Positions 43,271 through 53,000 of a stretch of DNA of 64,000 nt are shown here, piece by piece. The number at the start of each line of letters is the position of its first letter. The first letter of the stretch is position 1. The stretch lies in the NCBI GenBank assembly GCA_046348855.1, contig JAXMDK010000014.1, positions 60,935 through 124,934 on the forward strand, read 5' to 3'. The notes under the pieces were generated by a model that did no database searches, was not told the DNA's origin, and worked only from the letters and a program-made list of their open reading frames with translations. Origin of the DNA: TMP-24 sp046348855. Lineage in GTDB: Bacteria; Pseudomonadota; Alphaproteobacteria; Rhodobacterales; Rhodobacteraceae. Position numbers and translations under genes: made by a program.

Positions 43271-43978
43271 TCAGACCGGGTCTTCCGGCAGGCCGGCCAG
43301 CCTCGCCAGCCCCCGGTAGGCGCGGCGCGCACCCTCGTCCCACATGGCGGCGCGGGCGGCGAAGAGGGTCGCCTGGCTTTGCAGGATGGGCGGTTCGTCC
43401 AGCACCTTCAGGTGGTTGGCCCGCAGCGTCTCGCCCGACGAAGTGATGTCGGCGATCGCCTCGGCGGTCAGGTTCTTGACCGTGCCCTCGGTCGCGCCCT
43501 GGCTGTCGACCAGCTGATAGTCGGCCACCCCGTGCAGCGTCAGATAGTCGCGCACCAGCCGGTGATATTTGGTGGCGATCCGCAGCCGCTGGCCGTGCGC
43601 GCGACGGAAGGCGGCGGCGACGGCATCCAGATCGTCGAGCGTCGCCACGTCGATCCAGGCGGCGGGCACCGCGATCACCAGATCGGCATGGCCGAAGCCC
43701 AGCGCCGCCAGTTCGCGGACCTGCCGGTCCCAGTCGGCCAGCCGGTCGCGCACCAGGTCCGATCCGGTGACGCCCAGATGAATGCGTCCCTGCGCCAGAT
43801 CGCGCGGGATCTCGCCGGCCGACAGCAGCACCAGTTCCACCCCGTCCGCGCCATCGACGGCACCGGCATATTCCCGTTCCGACCCGCTGCGCCGCAGGGT
43901 GACGCCGCGCGCGCCGAACCAGTCGAAGCACTGGTCCATCAGCCGCCCCTTGGACGGAACCCCCAGCTTCAGCGTCAT
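43271..43978 (-). CDS. hisG: ATP phosphoribosyltransferase, short form HisG
   Basis: HisG is the first enzyme of histidine biosynthesis, joining ATP and PRPP. At 235 residues it is the short form, which lacks the C-terminal regulatory domain and needs HisZ. Motifs are LKLGVPSKGRLMDQCFDWF, IHLGVTGSDLV, RIATKYHRLVRDYLTLHGV and the PRPP site EAIADITSSGETLRANHLKV. The start overlaps the hisZ stop by 4 nt. Confidence 0.95.
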   Translation of the reverse strand: MTLKLGVPSKGRLMDQCFDWFGARGVTLRRSGSEREYAGAVDGADGVELVLLSAGEIPRDLAQGRIHLGVTGSDLVRDRLADWDRQVRELAALGFGHADLVIAVPAAWIDVATLDDLDAVAAAFRRAHGQRLRIATKYHRLVRDYLTLHGVADYQLVDSQGATEGTVKNLTAEAIADITSSGETLRANHLKVLDEPPILQSQATLFAARAAMWDEGARRAYRGLARLAGLPEDPV

Positions 43979-45063
43979 GCCAGCCCCCCGAGATCGGCGA
44001 CCAGACCCGGCCGGATCACGCCCCCCACCGCCGGGATCGAGCGGCCCTGACCAAGGACGGCGGTCAGCGCGTCATAGCGCCCGCCCGAGGCGACGGGGGG
44101 TAGATCGGGGTCGGCGGCATGGAAGGAAAAGACGAAGCCGTCGTAATATTCCAGCGTGGTGCGGCCGTGGCTGGCCTCGAACTCCAGCGCGTCGACGTCG
44201 ATTCCGCGCGCGGCCAGCGCCGCGAGCCGCGCCTCCATCCGGTCGGCGGCTGGGCTGATCGCCGGCATGGCGCGGGCCAGGTCACGCAGATGGGCGAGCG
44301 CCGCGGGCGACCGCGCTGACAGGTTCAGGAGATCGCCAAGAAGCGCGACCTCCTCGGCCGAGATTGGCGGCGCGGCAGCATCTTCGGCCAGGGCGTCGAG
44401 GCGGGCGGCAATCTCGGCCTCGCTCCGCAGGCCGACGAGCGGCGCCGACGGCTGCGCCTCGCCACACGCCATCGCGGCGAGCAGCCGCTGGCGCGACGGC
44501 GGCACCGGGGCCTGGCCGCCGAACCGGTCGAGAAGCTGGGTGAAGCGCCTCGGCCGCCAGACATGGCGCGACAGGGCGGCCTTGCGGCTGTCGAGCGTCT
44601 TCAGCCCCCGCACGGCGGCCAGCAGGATGCCGATGTCGCCTGTGGCGGCGCGCAGGTTCAGGGGCGCGAGCAGCCCGGCGAACAGGGCAAAGACCTCGGC
44701 ATCGGCGGCGGACGGGTCGTCGCGCGCGAAAACCTCGTAGCCGACCTGGAAATATTCGGACCGGCGCGCGGTCAGATGTTCCTGCTTGCGGAAAACCTCG
44801 CCGCGATAGGCATAGCGCGCCGGTTCCGCGCCGTGCGACATATGTTCGCGCACCACCGGCACGGTGAAGTCGGGCCGCAGCATCATCTCGCCGCGCAAGG
44901 GGTCGGCGGTCACATAGGCGCGGGCGCGGATGTCCTCGCCGTAAAGGTCCAGGAGCACTTCGGCGGGCTGGAGGATGTCGGCATCGACCGGCAGGGCGCC
45001 GGCCGCCAGAAAGGCCGCGAACAGCCGGTCGGCTACCGCCCGCGCCTCGGCCTTTTCCGCCAT
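43975..45063 (-). CDS. hisZ: ATP phosphoribosyltransferase regulatory subunit HisZ
   Basis: HisZ is a histidyl-tRNA synthetase paralogue without aminoacylation activity that forms the active hetero-octamer with short HisG. The product is 362 residues from the ATG at 45063, which overlaps the hisS stop by one base. Class II synthetase-like segments remain, such as EMMLRPDFTVPVVREHMSHG, ARYAYRGEVFRKQEHLTARR and SEYFQVGYEVFARDDPSAAD. The C-terminus has ASGGRYDALTAVLGQGRSIP. It is coupled on both sides, so hisS-hisZ-hisG form one unit. Confidence 0.93.
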   Translation of the reverse strand: MAEKAEARAVADRLFAAFLAAGALPVDADILQPAEVLLDLYGEDIRARAYVTADPLRGEMMLRPDFTVPVVREHMSHGAEPARYAYRGEVFRKQEHLTARRSEYFQVGYEVFARDDPSAADAEVFALFAGLLAPLNLRAATGDIGILLAAVRGLKTLDSRKAALSRHVWRPRRFTQLLDRFGGQAPVPPSRQRLLAAMACGEAQPSAPLVGLRSEAEIAARLDALAEDAAAPPISAEEVALLGDLLNLSARSPAALAHLRDLARAMPAISPAADRMEARLAALAARGIDVDALEFEASHGRTTLEYYDGFVFSFHAADPDLPPVASGGRYDALTAVLGQGRSIPAVGGVIRPGLVADLGGLA

Positions 45064-46697
45064 CAGCCCTGCCCCAGCAGGCGCCGAACGGTGGCCACCA
45101 GATCGGCGCGGGCAACCTCGGTCTGGGCGGGCTGGGCCTTCCATTCCTCGACGCTGGCCTCGGTGGCGATCTGCGCGCCGAGGATCAGGTCCTTGACCTG
45201 CACCACCCCGCGCGCGGCTTCGTCGGCGCCCTGGATGACGGCGACGGGCGAGCCGCGCTTGTCGGCATATTTCAACTGGTTGCCGAAATTCTTCGGGTTG
45301 CCCAGATAGACCTCGGCGCGGATGCCGGCGCGGCGCAGGTCGGCGGCCATCGCCTGATAGTCGGCCATCCGGTCGCGATCCATCACCGTCACGATCACCG
45401 GGCCGCGCCCATCGCCGCCGGCCCGGCCCTTGGCGCGCAGCGCCGCCAGCAGCCGGTCGACGCCGATCGAGATGCCGGTCGCCGGCACCGACTGGCCGGT
45501 GAAGCGCTTGACCAGATCGTCATAGCGCCCGCCGCCGGCGACCGAGCCGAACTGCCGGGGGCGACCCTTTTCGTCAAGGATTTCAAAGGTCAGCTCGGCC
45601 TCGAACACCGGGCCGGTGTAATAGCCAAGGCCGCGCACGACGCCGGGGTCGATGACGATGCGGTCGGGGCCGTAGCCCTGCGCCGCAAGAAGTGCGGCGA
45701 TGGATTCAAGTTCTTCAACGCCCTGAACGCCAGTTGCGCTCGCTGCGACCAGTCTCTTCAGGTGAGTGACCGCTGTTCGGTTCCATAGAGCTAGTTCATC
45801 CGCGACTACATTCATGTCATCGCCAAGCGTTGCGCTTGGCGCGCTACCGTAGGTAGCTAGAAGTGCCTGGCCCTGAGCTTTCGCAGGCACGTTCGGATCC
45901 GTTGCAATCTGGATTAGTTCGTTGTGGATGTTTTGTTTCGCTGAAACAAACCCCATAACGGTTTCGATCTGTTCCGCGGCCAGGCCCGCACCCTTGGTGA
46001 AATCGCCGCTATCGTCCTTGCGCCCGGCGCCCAGCAGCGCCCGCACGCCGTCCGGCCCCAGCCGGTCGATCTTGTCGATGGCGCGCAGGACGATCCCGCG
46101 TTCGTGGGCGAACTTCTCCGGGTCGGCGGGGTCGAGGATGCCCGCGACCTCCATCACCCCGTTCAGCACCTTGCGGTTGTTGACCTTGACCACATAGTCG
46201 CCGCCCAGCCCCAGCGTCTCGAACACGTCGGCCAGCATGGCGCAGATTTCCGCGTCGGCCGCGACCGATCCGGTGCCGACCGTGTCGGCGTCGCACTGGT
46301 AAAACTGCCGAAACCGCCCCGGCCCCGGCTTTTCGTTGCGCCAGACCGGACCCATCGCATAGCGGCGGTAGGGGCTGGGCAGGTCATTGCGGTATTGCGC
46401 GGCGACGCGGGCCAGGGGCGCGGTCAGGTCGTAGCGCAGCGCCAGCCAGTCCTTGTCCTCGTCCAGCCAGGCAAAGACGCCTTCGTTCGGGCGGTCGACA
46501 TCGGGCAGGAACTTGCCCAGCGCCTCGACCGTCTCGACCGCGGAAGTTTCCAAGGGATCAAAGCCATAGCGGTGATAGACCTCGGCGATCGTGTCGAGCA
46601 TCGCCTTGCGTTCGATCACGTCGGCGCCGAAATAATCGCGAAAGCCCCGGGGGGTTTCCGCGCGCGGTCTTCTGGGGGCTTTGTCCTTGGCCATCAT
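45063..46697 (-). CDS. hisS: Histidyl-tRNA synthetase HisS, with an atypical inserted segment
   Basis: HisS charges tRNA-His. The product is 544 residues from MMAKDKAPRRPRAETPRGFR; alphaproteobacterial HisS is usually nearer 490-500. Class II motif 2 is YRRYAMGPVWRNEKPGPGRF and the histidine-binding motifs are RGLGYYTGPVFEAELTFEI and SVAGGGRYDDLVKRFTG. Between about nt 45700 and 45965 the coding sequence is visibly A+T-richer and encodes an unusual stretch (SAKQNIHNELIQIATDPNVP through LALWNRTAVTHLKRLVAAS) where relatives have a shorter linker. The frame is intact. The upstream long frame is rejected. Confidence 0.94.
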   Translation of the reverse strand: MMAKDKAPRRPRAETPRGFRDYFGADVIERKAMLDTIAEVYHRYGFDPLETSAVETVEALGKFLPDVDRPNEGVFAWLDEDKDWLALRYDLTAPLARVAAQYRNDLPSPYRRYAMGPVWRNEKPGPGRFRQFYQCDADTVGTGSVAADAEICAMLADVFETLGLGGDYVVKVNNRKVLNGVMEVAGILDPADPEKFAHERGIVLRAIDKIDRLGPDGVRALLGAGRKDDSGDFTKGAGLAAEQIETVMGFVSAKQNIHNELIQIATDPNVPAKAQGQALLATYGSAPSATLGDDMNVVADELALWNRTAVTHLKRLVAASATGVQGVEELESIAALLAAQGYGPDRIVIDPGVVRGLGYYTGPVFEAELTFEILDEKGRPRQFGSVAGGGRYDDLVKRFTGQSVPATGISIGVDRLLAALRAKGRAGGDGRGPVIVTVMDRDRMADYQAMAADLRRAGIRAEVYLGNPKNFGNQLKYADKRGSPVAVIQGADEAARGVVQVKDLILGAQIATEASVEEWKAQPAQTEVARADLVATVRRLLGQG

Positions 46698-46853
46698 CCG
46701 CCTCTTGCGTTCGGGCAGGGATGTATCGGATGGGGGGGCGGGCGACAAGCGCGGCTTTTCAGGCCGGATCGGGGGGCCGGGCGGCGCGGGCGGCTTGCAT
46801 CGCGCGCCGCCTGCCATAGGATCGGCTGGCGGACGGTCAGGGAGGGGTGCCGG

Positions 46854-47060
46854 GTGGACAGGCGGATCGAGGCGCTGGAGGAGGAGATCGCCCATCTGCG
46901 GCGGGCGGTGGACGACCTGTCCGAGGTCGCCGCCCGGCAGGCGCGCGAGATCGAACTTCTGACCCGCCGGGTGGCGATGCTGATGGAGCGCGCCGCCGAG
47001 GCCGAGGCGGCCGGCGGCGGCGCGATCCCGCTGGCCGACCAGAAGCCGCCGCACTGGTAG
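46854..47060 (+). CDS. SlyX-like coiled-coil protein
   Basis: This 68-residue protein starts at a GTG with a strong upstream GGGAGGGG. The sequence DRRIEALEEEIAHLRRAVDD then LSEVAARQAREIELLTRRVA is a heptad coiled coil. The tail ends PLADQKPPHW, the family's conserved PPHY-like end. This matches SlyX family proteins, whose role is unknown. It is divergent from hisS and convergent with the phospholipase D-family gene. Confidence 0.8.
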   Translation: MDRRIEALEEEIAHLRRAVDDLSEVAARQAREIELLTRRVAMLMERAAEAEAAGGGAIPLADQKPPHW

Positions 47061-47074
47061 GAAGCCGCCACCGG

Positions 47075-48631
47075 CTACATCATCCATTCGACCGGCAGAA
47101 GGCCCAGCACCGTCAGCGCGACGCGCTTGAAGAGGTTGGTCCCCGGCTCGTAGAGGCGGGTTTCGGTGCCGCCGCCCGCCGCCTTCGCCGACCAGGTCAG
47201 CCGCCCGTCCGGCTGGCGTTCGACGTGCCAGGCGGCCCCGGCAAGGTCGGCGTCGACCGTGGCTTTCATCATTGCCGCCAGCACCGGGCTGCGCACCAGA
47301 AAGCCCATCTCGCAATTGAGGAAGGTCGAGCGCGGATCGAAGTTGAACGAACCGACGAACACCCGGTCATCGTCCAGCACGAAGGTCTTGGCATGCAGGC
47401 TGGCGGCCGAACTGCCGAGGATGCCCAGATGGTCTGCGGCCTCTTTCGAGCCCGGCTCGGCGCGCAGTTCATAGACGTCGACGCCGCCCTTCAAGAGCCG
47501 CTCGCGGTATTTGACGTAGGAGGCATGGACCGGCAGCACGTCCGTCGCCTCGAGCGAATTGGTCAGCGTCCGCACCTTGACGCCGCGCGCCGCCGCGTCG
47601 GTCAGCAGCCGGGTTCCGCGCGGGCCGGGCACGAAATAGGCCGAGATCAGGTCGATGCTGCGGGTCGCCTCGCCGACGATCGCCGCCAGCCGCCCGACCA
47701 GCAGCCGGTCGGCTGGCAGAGGCCCAAGACCCTTGGCCGGATCGTCCGACACCAGCGTGGTTTCGGCCCAGTCGAAGGCGAGCGTGCCGCCGATCAGGTC
47801 GCGCACCAGCCGGGTCGCGGCGACCGCCTGGGCATAGTCGGCGGTGCCTTGGTCGGCCTCGACCTCTTTCAGGCGGGCATCGAATCCGGCAAGCCCGTCC
47901 GCCGGCGGCGTGACCAGGAGTTCGTGCGGATAGGCGGACCGGCTGTTCCAGTAAAGATCGAACTCGGCCGCGACATCGGGCACGACCTTACCCACCGCCA
48001 GAAGGTCCAGATCGGAATATTGCGACTTTTCGGACCGGGCGAAATAGACGTCGCCGATGTTGCGCCCGCCGATGATGGTGGCGGCCCCGTCGACGGTGAA
48101 GGACTTGTTGTGCATCCGCCGGTTCAGGCGGAAGAAGTCGAACGCATAGGACAGAAGCCGGGGCTGGCGCAGGTTGAATGGGTTGAAGATCCGCACCTCG
48201 GCGTTCGGCAGCGCATTCAGCGCCGCAAGCTCGGCGTCCAAGGCCGGCGTGCCGTTGTCGTCCACCAGCAGGCGGACCCGAACGCCGCGCTCGGCGGCGG
48301 CGCGCAGTTCCTGCAACAGCGGAATGCCGGTCAGGTCGTTCTGCCAGATGTAATATTGCGCGTCGATCGTGCTTTGGGCGGCGCGCGCCAGCAGGATCCG
48401 GGCGGCAAAGGCCTCGGCCCCCGCCCGCAGCGGGAAGATGCCCGAGAGGCCGGGATGGCTGGCCGCCTGCGGCAGAAGCTGCGCGCCCAGTGGCGTGCCG
48501 GGGTCGGCCTCGCGGGCCGTGCTGGCCGAACGCCCGTCCAGTGATGGCAGCGGGAAGATCAGCCGCAAGGCCAGGATCAGGACGGCCGCCGCCAGAATGG
48601 CCAGTGTCAGGAAACGGATGAACGAAAGCAT
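47075..48631 (-). CDS. Phospholipase D-family protein (cardiolipin synthase-like)
   Basis: The 518-residue product has an N-terminal membrane anchor (MLSFIRFLTLAILAAAVLIL) and two HKD catalytic motifs: HNKSFTVDGAATIIGGRN and HAKTFVLDDDRVFVGSFNFD. This is the layout of ClsC-type cardiolipin synthases and related phospholipase D enzymes that act on phospholipids at the inner membrane. The exact substrate is not certain. The C-terminus has a further hydrophobic patch (FKRVALTVLGLLPVEWMM). Confidence 0.85.
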   Translation of the reverse strand: MLSFIRFLTLAILAAAVLILALRLIFPLPSLDGRSASTAREADPGTPLGAQLLPQAASHPGLSGIFPLRAGAEAFAARILLARAAQSTIDAQYYIWQNDLTGIPLLQELRAAAERGVRVRLLVDDNGTPALDAELAALNALPNAEVRIFNPFNLRQPRLLSYAFDFFRLNRRMHNKSFTVDGAATIIGGRNIGDVYFARSEKSQYSDLDLLAVGKVVPDVAAEFDLYWNSRSAYPHELLVTPPADGLAGFDARLKEVEADQGTADYAQAVAATRLVRDLIGGTLAFDWAETTLVSDDPAKGLGPLPADRLLVGRLAAIVGEATRSIDLISAYFVPGPRGTRLLTDAAARGVKVRTLTNSLEATDVLPVHASYVKYRERLLKGGVDVYELRAEPGSKEAADHLGILGSSAASLHAKTFVLDDDRVFVGSFNFDPRSTFLNCEMGFLVRSPVLAAMMKATVDADLAGAAWHVERQPDGRLTWSAKAAGGGTETRLYEPGTNLFKRVALTVLGLLPVEWMM

Positions 48632-48669
48632 GACCCGCGGGCTCTCCGAAAGGCGGCAATGGCGGCAGG

Positions 48670-49128
48670 TTAAACCGGCAAGGCGGTCGTCGTCTTGATT
48701 TCTTTCAGCACGAAGCTGGAATGGATTTCGCGCACGAAGCCCGAGCGCAGCAGGTTGTGGGACATGAAGGCCTCATAGGCCTCGACGTCGCGGACCCGGA
48801 CCTTCAGCATGTAGTCGGCCTGCCCCGATACCGAATGGCATTCCAGCACTTCAGGCAGGCGGCGCACCAGCGCGGTGAAGCCGGTGACCGAGGTTTCCGA
48901 ATGGTCGGCCAAGCTGATCTGGGCCAGGACGCAGAGCTTGGCCCCGACCTTGGCCGGATCGAGAAGCGCCACCCGGCCGCGGATCACCCCCGCCGCTTCA
49001 AGATCCTGCATCCGCCGCCACAGCGTCGAGGGCGCCATGCCGGTGCGGGTCGCCAGTTCGGCAAGCGACAGGGCCGCGTTCGACTGGATTTCCCGCAGCA
49101 ATGCCAGTTCCTGATCGGAAAATTCCAT
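48670..49128 (-). CDS. Lrp/AsnC-family transcriptional regulator
   Basis: This 152-residue regulator has an N-terminal helix-turn-helix (LSLAELATRTGMAPSTLWRR, MQDLEAAGVI) and a C-terminal RAM domain (VLECHSVSGQADYMLKVRVR). It is divergent from phhA with a 111-nt, A+T-rich gap, so it probably senses phenylalanine or another amino acid and controls phhA. On the minus strand TAGAAT, 16 nt after TTCAAA, is a plausible -10/-35 pair for this gene. Confidence 0.88.
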   Translation of the reverse strand: MEFSDQELALLREIQSNAALSLAELATRTGMAPSTLWRRMQDLEAAGVIRGRVALLDPAKVGAKLCVLAQISLADHSETSVTGFTALVRRLPEVLECHSVSGQADYMLKVRVRDVEAYEAFMSHNLLRSGFVREIHSSFVLKEIKTTTALPV

Positions 49129-49239
49129 TTCCTGCCTACTTTCGGATTTTCATTTTCAATTCTAGGCAAATCATGGGATTTTTGAAAGAACTTTCCGTGC
49201 CAGCGGATGTAGAATTGCACCCGGAAACGGGAGGCGCGC
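49129..49239. promoter_or_regulatory. Divergent lrp/phhA control region
   Basis: This A+T-rich gap has TTTTCA and TGAAAG as an imperfect inverted pair around 49150-49190. It also holds the minus-strand TTCAAA-16-TAGAAT promoter candidate. It is the likely binding region for the adjacent Lrp-family regulator. The exact sites are not defined. Confidence 0.45.
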
Positions 49240-50016
49240 ATGTCTGGTTATGTGTCGAAGGTCGCGGATGCGACGGGCTATTTCACTTATGAGCCCGAGG
49301 AGGATGCGGTCTGGGGCGAACTCTTCACCCGCCAGATGGCATTCCTGCAAGGTCGCATGACCGCACAGTATCTGGATGGCGTCGCACGGCTCGGCCTGTC
49401 GGCGCGGGCGGTCCCGCAGATTCGCGACGTGGACACGCGGCTGGCGGCGCTGACCGGGGCGGGGGTGGTCGGCGTTCCGGCGATCATTCCGCCGGCGCAG
49501 TTCTTCGACCTGCTGTCGCAGCGCCAGTTTCCGGTCGCCACCTTCCTGCGCCGGCGCGAGGACATGGACTATATCGAGGAGCCGGACATCTTCCACGAGG
49601 TGTTCGGCCATTGCCCGCTCTTGACCGACCCCGACTACGTCAATTTCATCGAACGGTTCGGCAAGCAGGCCAAGGCCCTGGGCAAGGCCTACAGCTGGCG
49701 GCTGTTCCGGCTGTTCTGGTTCACCGTCGAATTCGGGATGATCCGCACCGCCGAAGGCTTGCGCGGCTATGGCGCGGGCATCGCCTCGTCCCTGTCCGAG
49801 GCGGCGCATGCCACCAGCGGCAAGGCCGAGATGCTGCCCTTCGACCTGATGACCGTCCTGCGCACCCCCTACCGGATCGACATCGTCCAGCCGGTCTATT
49901 TCGTCATCGACAGTTTCGCCCAGCTTGCCGGATCGCTGGAGGCCGACGTCGGCGCGATGATCGACGAGGCCAAGCGCCTGGGCGACCTGCCGGCGCGGTT
50001 CGACAAGGCGGCGTGA
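49240..50016 (+). CDS. phhA: Phenylalanine 4-monooxygenase PhhA
   Basis: PhhA is a tetrahydropterin- and iron-dependent hydroxylase converting Phe to Tyr. The product is 258 residues with Shine-Dalgarno GGAGG. The fold markers are YTYEPEEDAVW-like FTYEPEEDAVWGELFTRQM, the pterin-binding FPVATFLRRREDMDYIEEPD, and the iron-binding facial triad: two His in DIFHEVFGHCPLLTDPDYV and the Glu in WFTVEFGM. No pterin-carbinolamine dehydratase (phhB) is next to it. Confidence 0.95.
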   Translation: MSGYVSKVADATGYFTYEPEEDAVWGELFTRQMAFLQGRMTAQYLDGVARLGLSARAVPQIRDVDTRLAALTGAGVVGVPAIIPPAQFFDLLSQRQFPVATFLRRREDMDYIEEPDIFHEVFGHCPLLTDPDYVNFIERFGKQAKALGKAYSWRLFRLFWFTVEFGMIRTAEGLRGYGAGIASSLSEAAHATSGKAEMLPFDLMTVLRTPYRIDIVQPVYFVIDSFAQLAGSLEADVGAMIDEAKRLGDLPARFDKAA

Positions 50017-50028
50017 GGGGAGCCGCCC

Positions 50029-50069
50029 GTAGGGTGCGCGGCGAAACGGTGCGTTGAAGCGCACCCTAC
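50029..50069. repeat. Small palindromic GTAGGGTGCG-type repeat
   Basis: Perfect 11-bp inverted repeat GTAGGGTGCGC (50029-50039) / GCGCACCCTAC (50059-50069). It lies in the convergent gap between phhA and dnaE, where it may also end transcription both ways. It is related to the element at 7401-7438. Confidence 0.65.
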
Positions 50070-50076
50070 CGCCCCC

Positions 50077-53000
50077 TCACACCTCTTCCACCATCACCAC
50101 GCCGGCCAGCGACTTGATCGCGCCCTTGATCTGCGGGTTGACCGGGAAATCCTGGCCGGTGGCCACCTCGACCTCGGCGCCGCTGGCCGGATCGGCGATG
50201 CAGAAGGAGACCGCCCCGCGCGCCCGGGTCTTCAGCTCGCCCGCCATGCGGATCAGAAGCGCCGCCACCGCCGCCACCGCCTCGGCATCGCCGACATGGA
50301 CGCGCAGGCCGGCTGATCCGGCGTCGGCGGCGACGTTGTCGATGGGCTGGGCGGCGCGGGCGAGAAGCTTCAGCGTCTCGCTCTCGAGGTTCGCCTCGAC
50401 GGTCAGGACCACCGCCTTGCCCGGTTCCAGATGGTCCCGCGCTGCCTCGAGCGTGTCGGAAAAGACCGTCACCTCATAAAGGCCGGTCGGGTCCGACAGC
50501 GCGACGAAGGCGAAGCGGTTGCCCTTGGCCGACTTGCGCTCCTGCCGCGCCGAAACCGTCCCGGCGAGCTTGGCCACCAGCGGCCCGCGTTCGGCCGCGG
50601 CGGTCAGTTCGGCCAGCGTCAGCACCTGCTTGCGCTTCAGCGAGGGCATGTAGTCGTCCAGCGGATGGCCCGACAGGTAGAAGCCGACCGCCTGATGTTC
50701 CTCGGACAGCCGCTCGACCGGCAGCCAGTCGTTGCCACCGGGCAGGCGCGGCTCGGGCAGATCGTCACCGGCCTCGCCGAACAGCGACACCTGCGACGAT
50801 CCCGCCTGTTCGTGGATCGCCGCCGACCAGGCCGACAGCGCATCGAGGCTGTCGAACACCCGCCGGCGGTTGGGGTCGAGCATGTCGAAGGCCCCGGCGC
50901 GGGCCAGCATTTCCAGGGGGCGCTTGCCCAGGCGTTTCAGGTCCACCCGGCGGGCGAAGTCGAAGAGCGTGACGAACGGCTTCTCGCCCCGGTCGGTCTG
51001 GCGGGCGGCGACGATCATCTTCATCGCCTCGACGCCGACGTTCTTCAGCGCGCCCAGCGCATAGACCAGCTGGCCGTCGCGGACGGTGAAGGTGGCGAGT
51101 GAGCGGTTGACGCAGGGCGGCACCGTCGTGATCCCCATCACGTCGACCTCGCGCTTGTAGATCGCCAGCTTGTCGGTCAGGTGGATATCGCAGTTCATCA
51201 CCGCCGCCATGAACTCGACCGGATGGTTGGCCTTCAGCCAGGCGGTCTGGTAGCTGACCACGGCATAGGCGGCAGCATGCGACTTGTTGAACCCGTAGTT
51301 CGCGAACTTCTCCAGAAGATCAAAAACCTCTCCGGCCTTCTTCGCGGGGACGTCATGGGTGGCCTTGGCGCCGTCGATGAACTTCGGCCGTTCCTTGGCC
51401 ATTTCCTCGGCGATCTTCTTGCCCATCGCCCGGCGCAGCAGGTCGGCGCCGCCCAGCGAATAGCCGGCCATCACCTGGGCGATCTGCATCACCTGCTCCT
51501 GATAGACGATGATGCCCTGGGTTTCCTTCAGGATATGGTCGATGGTCGGGTGCAGCGGCTCGATGTCGCGAAGGCCGTTCTTGACCTCGCAATAGGTCGG
51601 GATGTTCTCCATCGGGCCGGGCCGGTAGAGCGCCACCAGCGCCACGATGTCCTCGATGCAGGTGGGTTTCATGCGGCGCAGCGCGTCCATCATGCCCGAG
51701 CTTTCGACCTGGAACACCGCGACGGTCTTGGCCGCCGAATAAAGCTCGTAGGTCGGCTTGTCGTCGAGCGGGATGGCGTTGATCTCGTCCACCGCGCCCT
51801 CGGGCGGGGCGTAGAGCGCCCGGCCGTCCGGCGCGATGTGCAGGTGCCGCCCGCCCTCCCGGATCAGATCGACGGCATTCTGGATCACCGTCAGCGTCTT
51901 GAGGCCGAGGAAGTCGAACTTCACCAGCCCGGCGGCCTCGACCCATTTCATGTTGAACTGGGTCGCCGGCATGTCCGACCGCGGGTCCTGGTAAAGCGGC
52001 ACCAGCTCGTCCAGCGGCCGGTCGCCGATCACCACCCCGGCGGCGTGGGTCGAGGCGTTCCTGAGAAGCCCCTCGATCCGCTGGCCATAGTCCAGAAGCC
52101 GCCGGACCACCTCTTCGGCGCGGGCAGCCTCGCGCAGGCGCGGCTCGTCGGCCAGCGCCTTTTCGATCGAGACCGGCTTCACCCCTTCGACCGGGATCAG
52201 TTTCGACAGCCGGTCGACCTGCCCGTAAGGCATCTGCAGAACCCGGCCCACGTCGCGCACTGCCGCCTTGGACAGAAGCGCGCCGAAGGTGATGATCTGG
52301 CCGACCTTGTCGCGGCCGTACTTGCCCTGGACGTAGCGGATGACCTCTTCGCGGCGGTCCATGCAGAAGTCGATATCGAAGTCGGGCATCGACACCCGTT
52401 CGGGGTTCAGGAACCGCTCGAACAGCAGGGAATAGCGCAAGGGGTCTAGGTCGGTGATGGTCAGGGCATAGGCGACAAGGCTGCCCGCGCCCGATCCCCG
52501 GCCGGGGCCGACCGGGATCTGGTGGTCCTTGGCCCATTTGATGAAGTCGGCGACGATCAGGAAATAGCCGGGAAAGCCCATCTGCTCGATGATGCCCAGT
52601 TCGAACTTCAGGCGGTCCTCATAGGTTTCGACCGGCGCGGAATGGGGGATGACCGCCAGCCGGGCGCGCAGGCCTTCCCAGGCCTGGCGGCGCAGTTCCT
52701 CGACCTCGTCGTCGGCAAAGCGCGGCAGGATCGGGTTGCGCTTTTTCGCGGCGAAGGCGCAGCGGCGGGCGATTTCGACGGTGTTTTCCAGTGCTTCCGG
52801 CAGGTCGGCGAACAGGGCCGCCATCTCGGCCTCGGACTTGAAGTAATGTTCGGGCGTCAGCCGCCGGCGGGGTTCCTGCTGGTCGACATAGGCTCCTTCG
52901 GCAATGCAGATCAGCGCGTCGTGCGCCTCGTACATGTCGGCCTTGGGGAAATACACGTCGTTGGTGGCGACCAGCGGCAGGCCCATCGCATAGGCCATCT

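Noticed and set aside
43975..46697. hisZ as a broken duplicate of hisS
   Set aside because: The hisZ frame is intact, has the HisZ pattern without full synthetase motifs, and is coupled to short-form hisG, which requires it.
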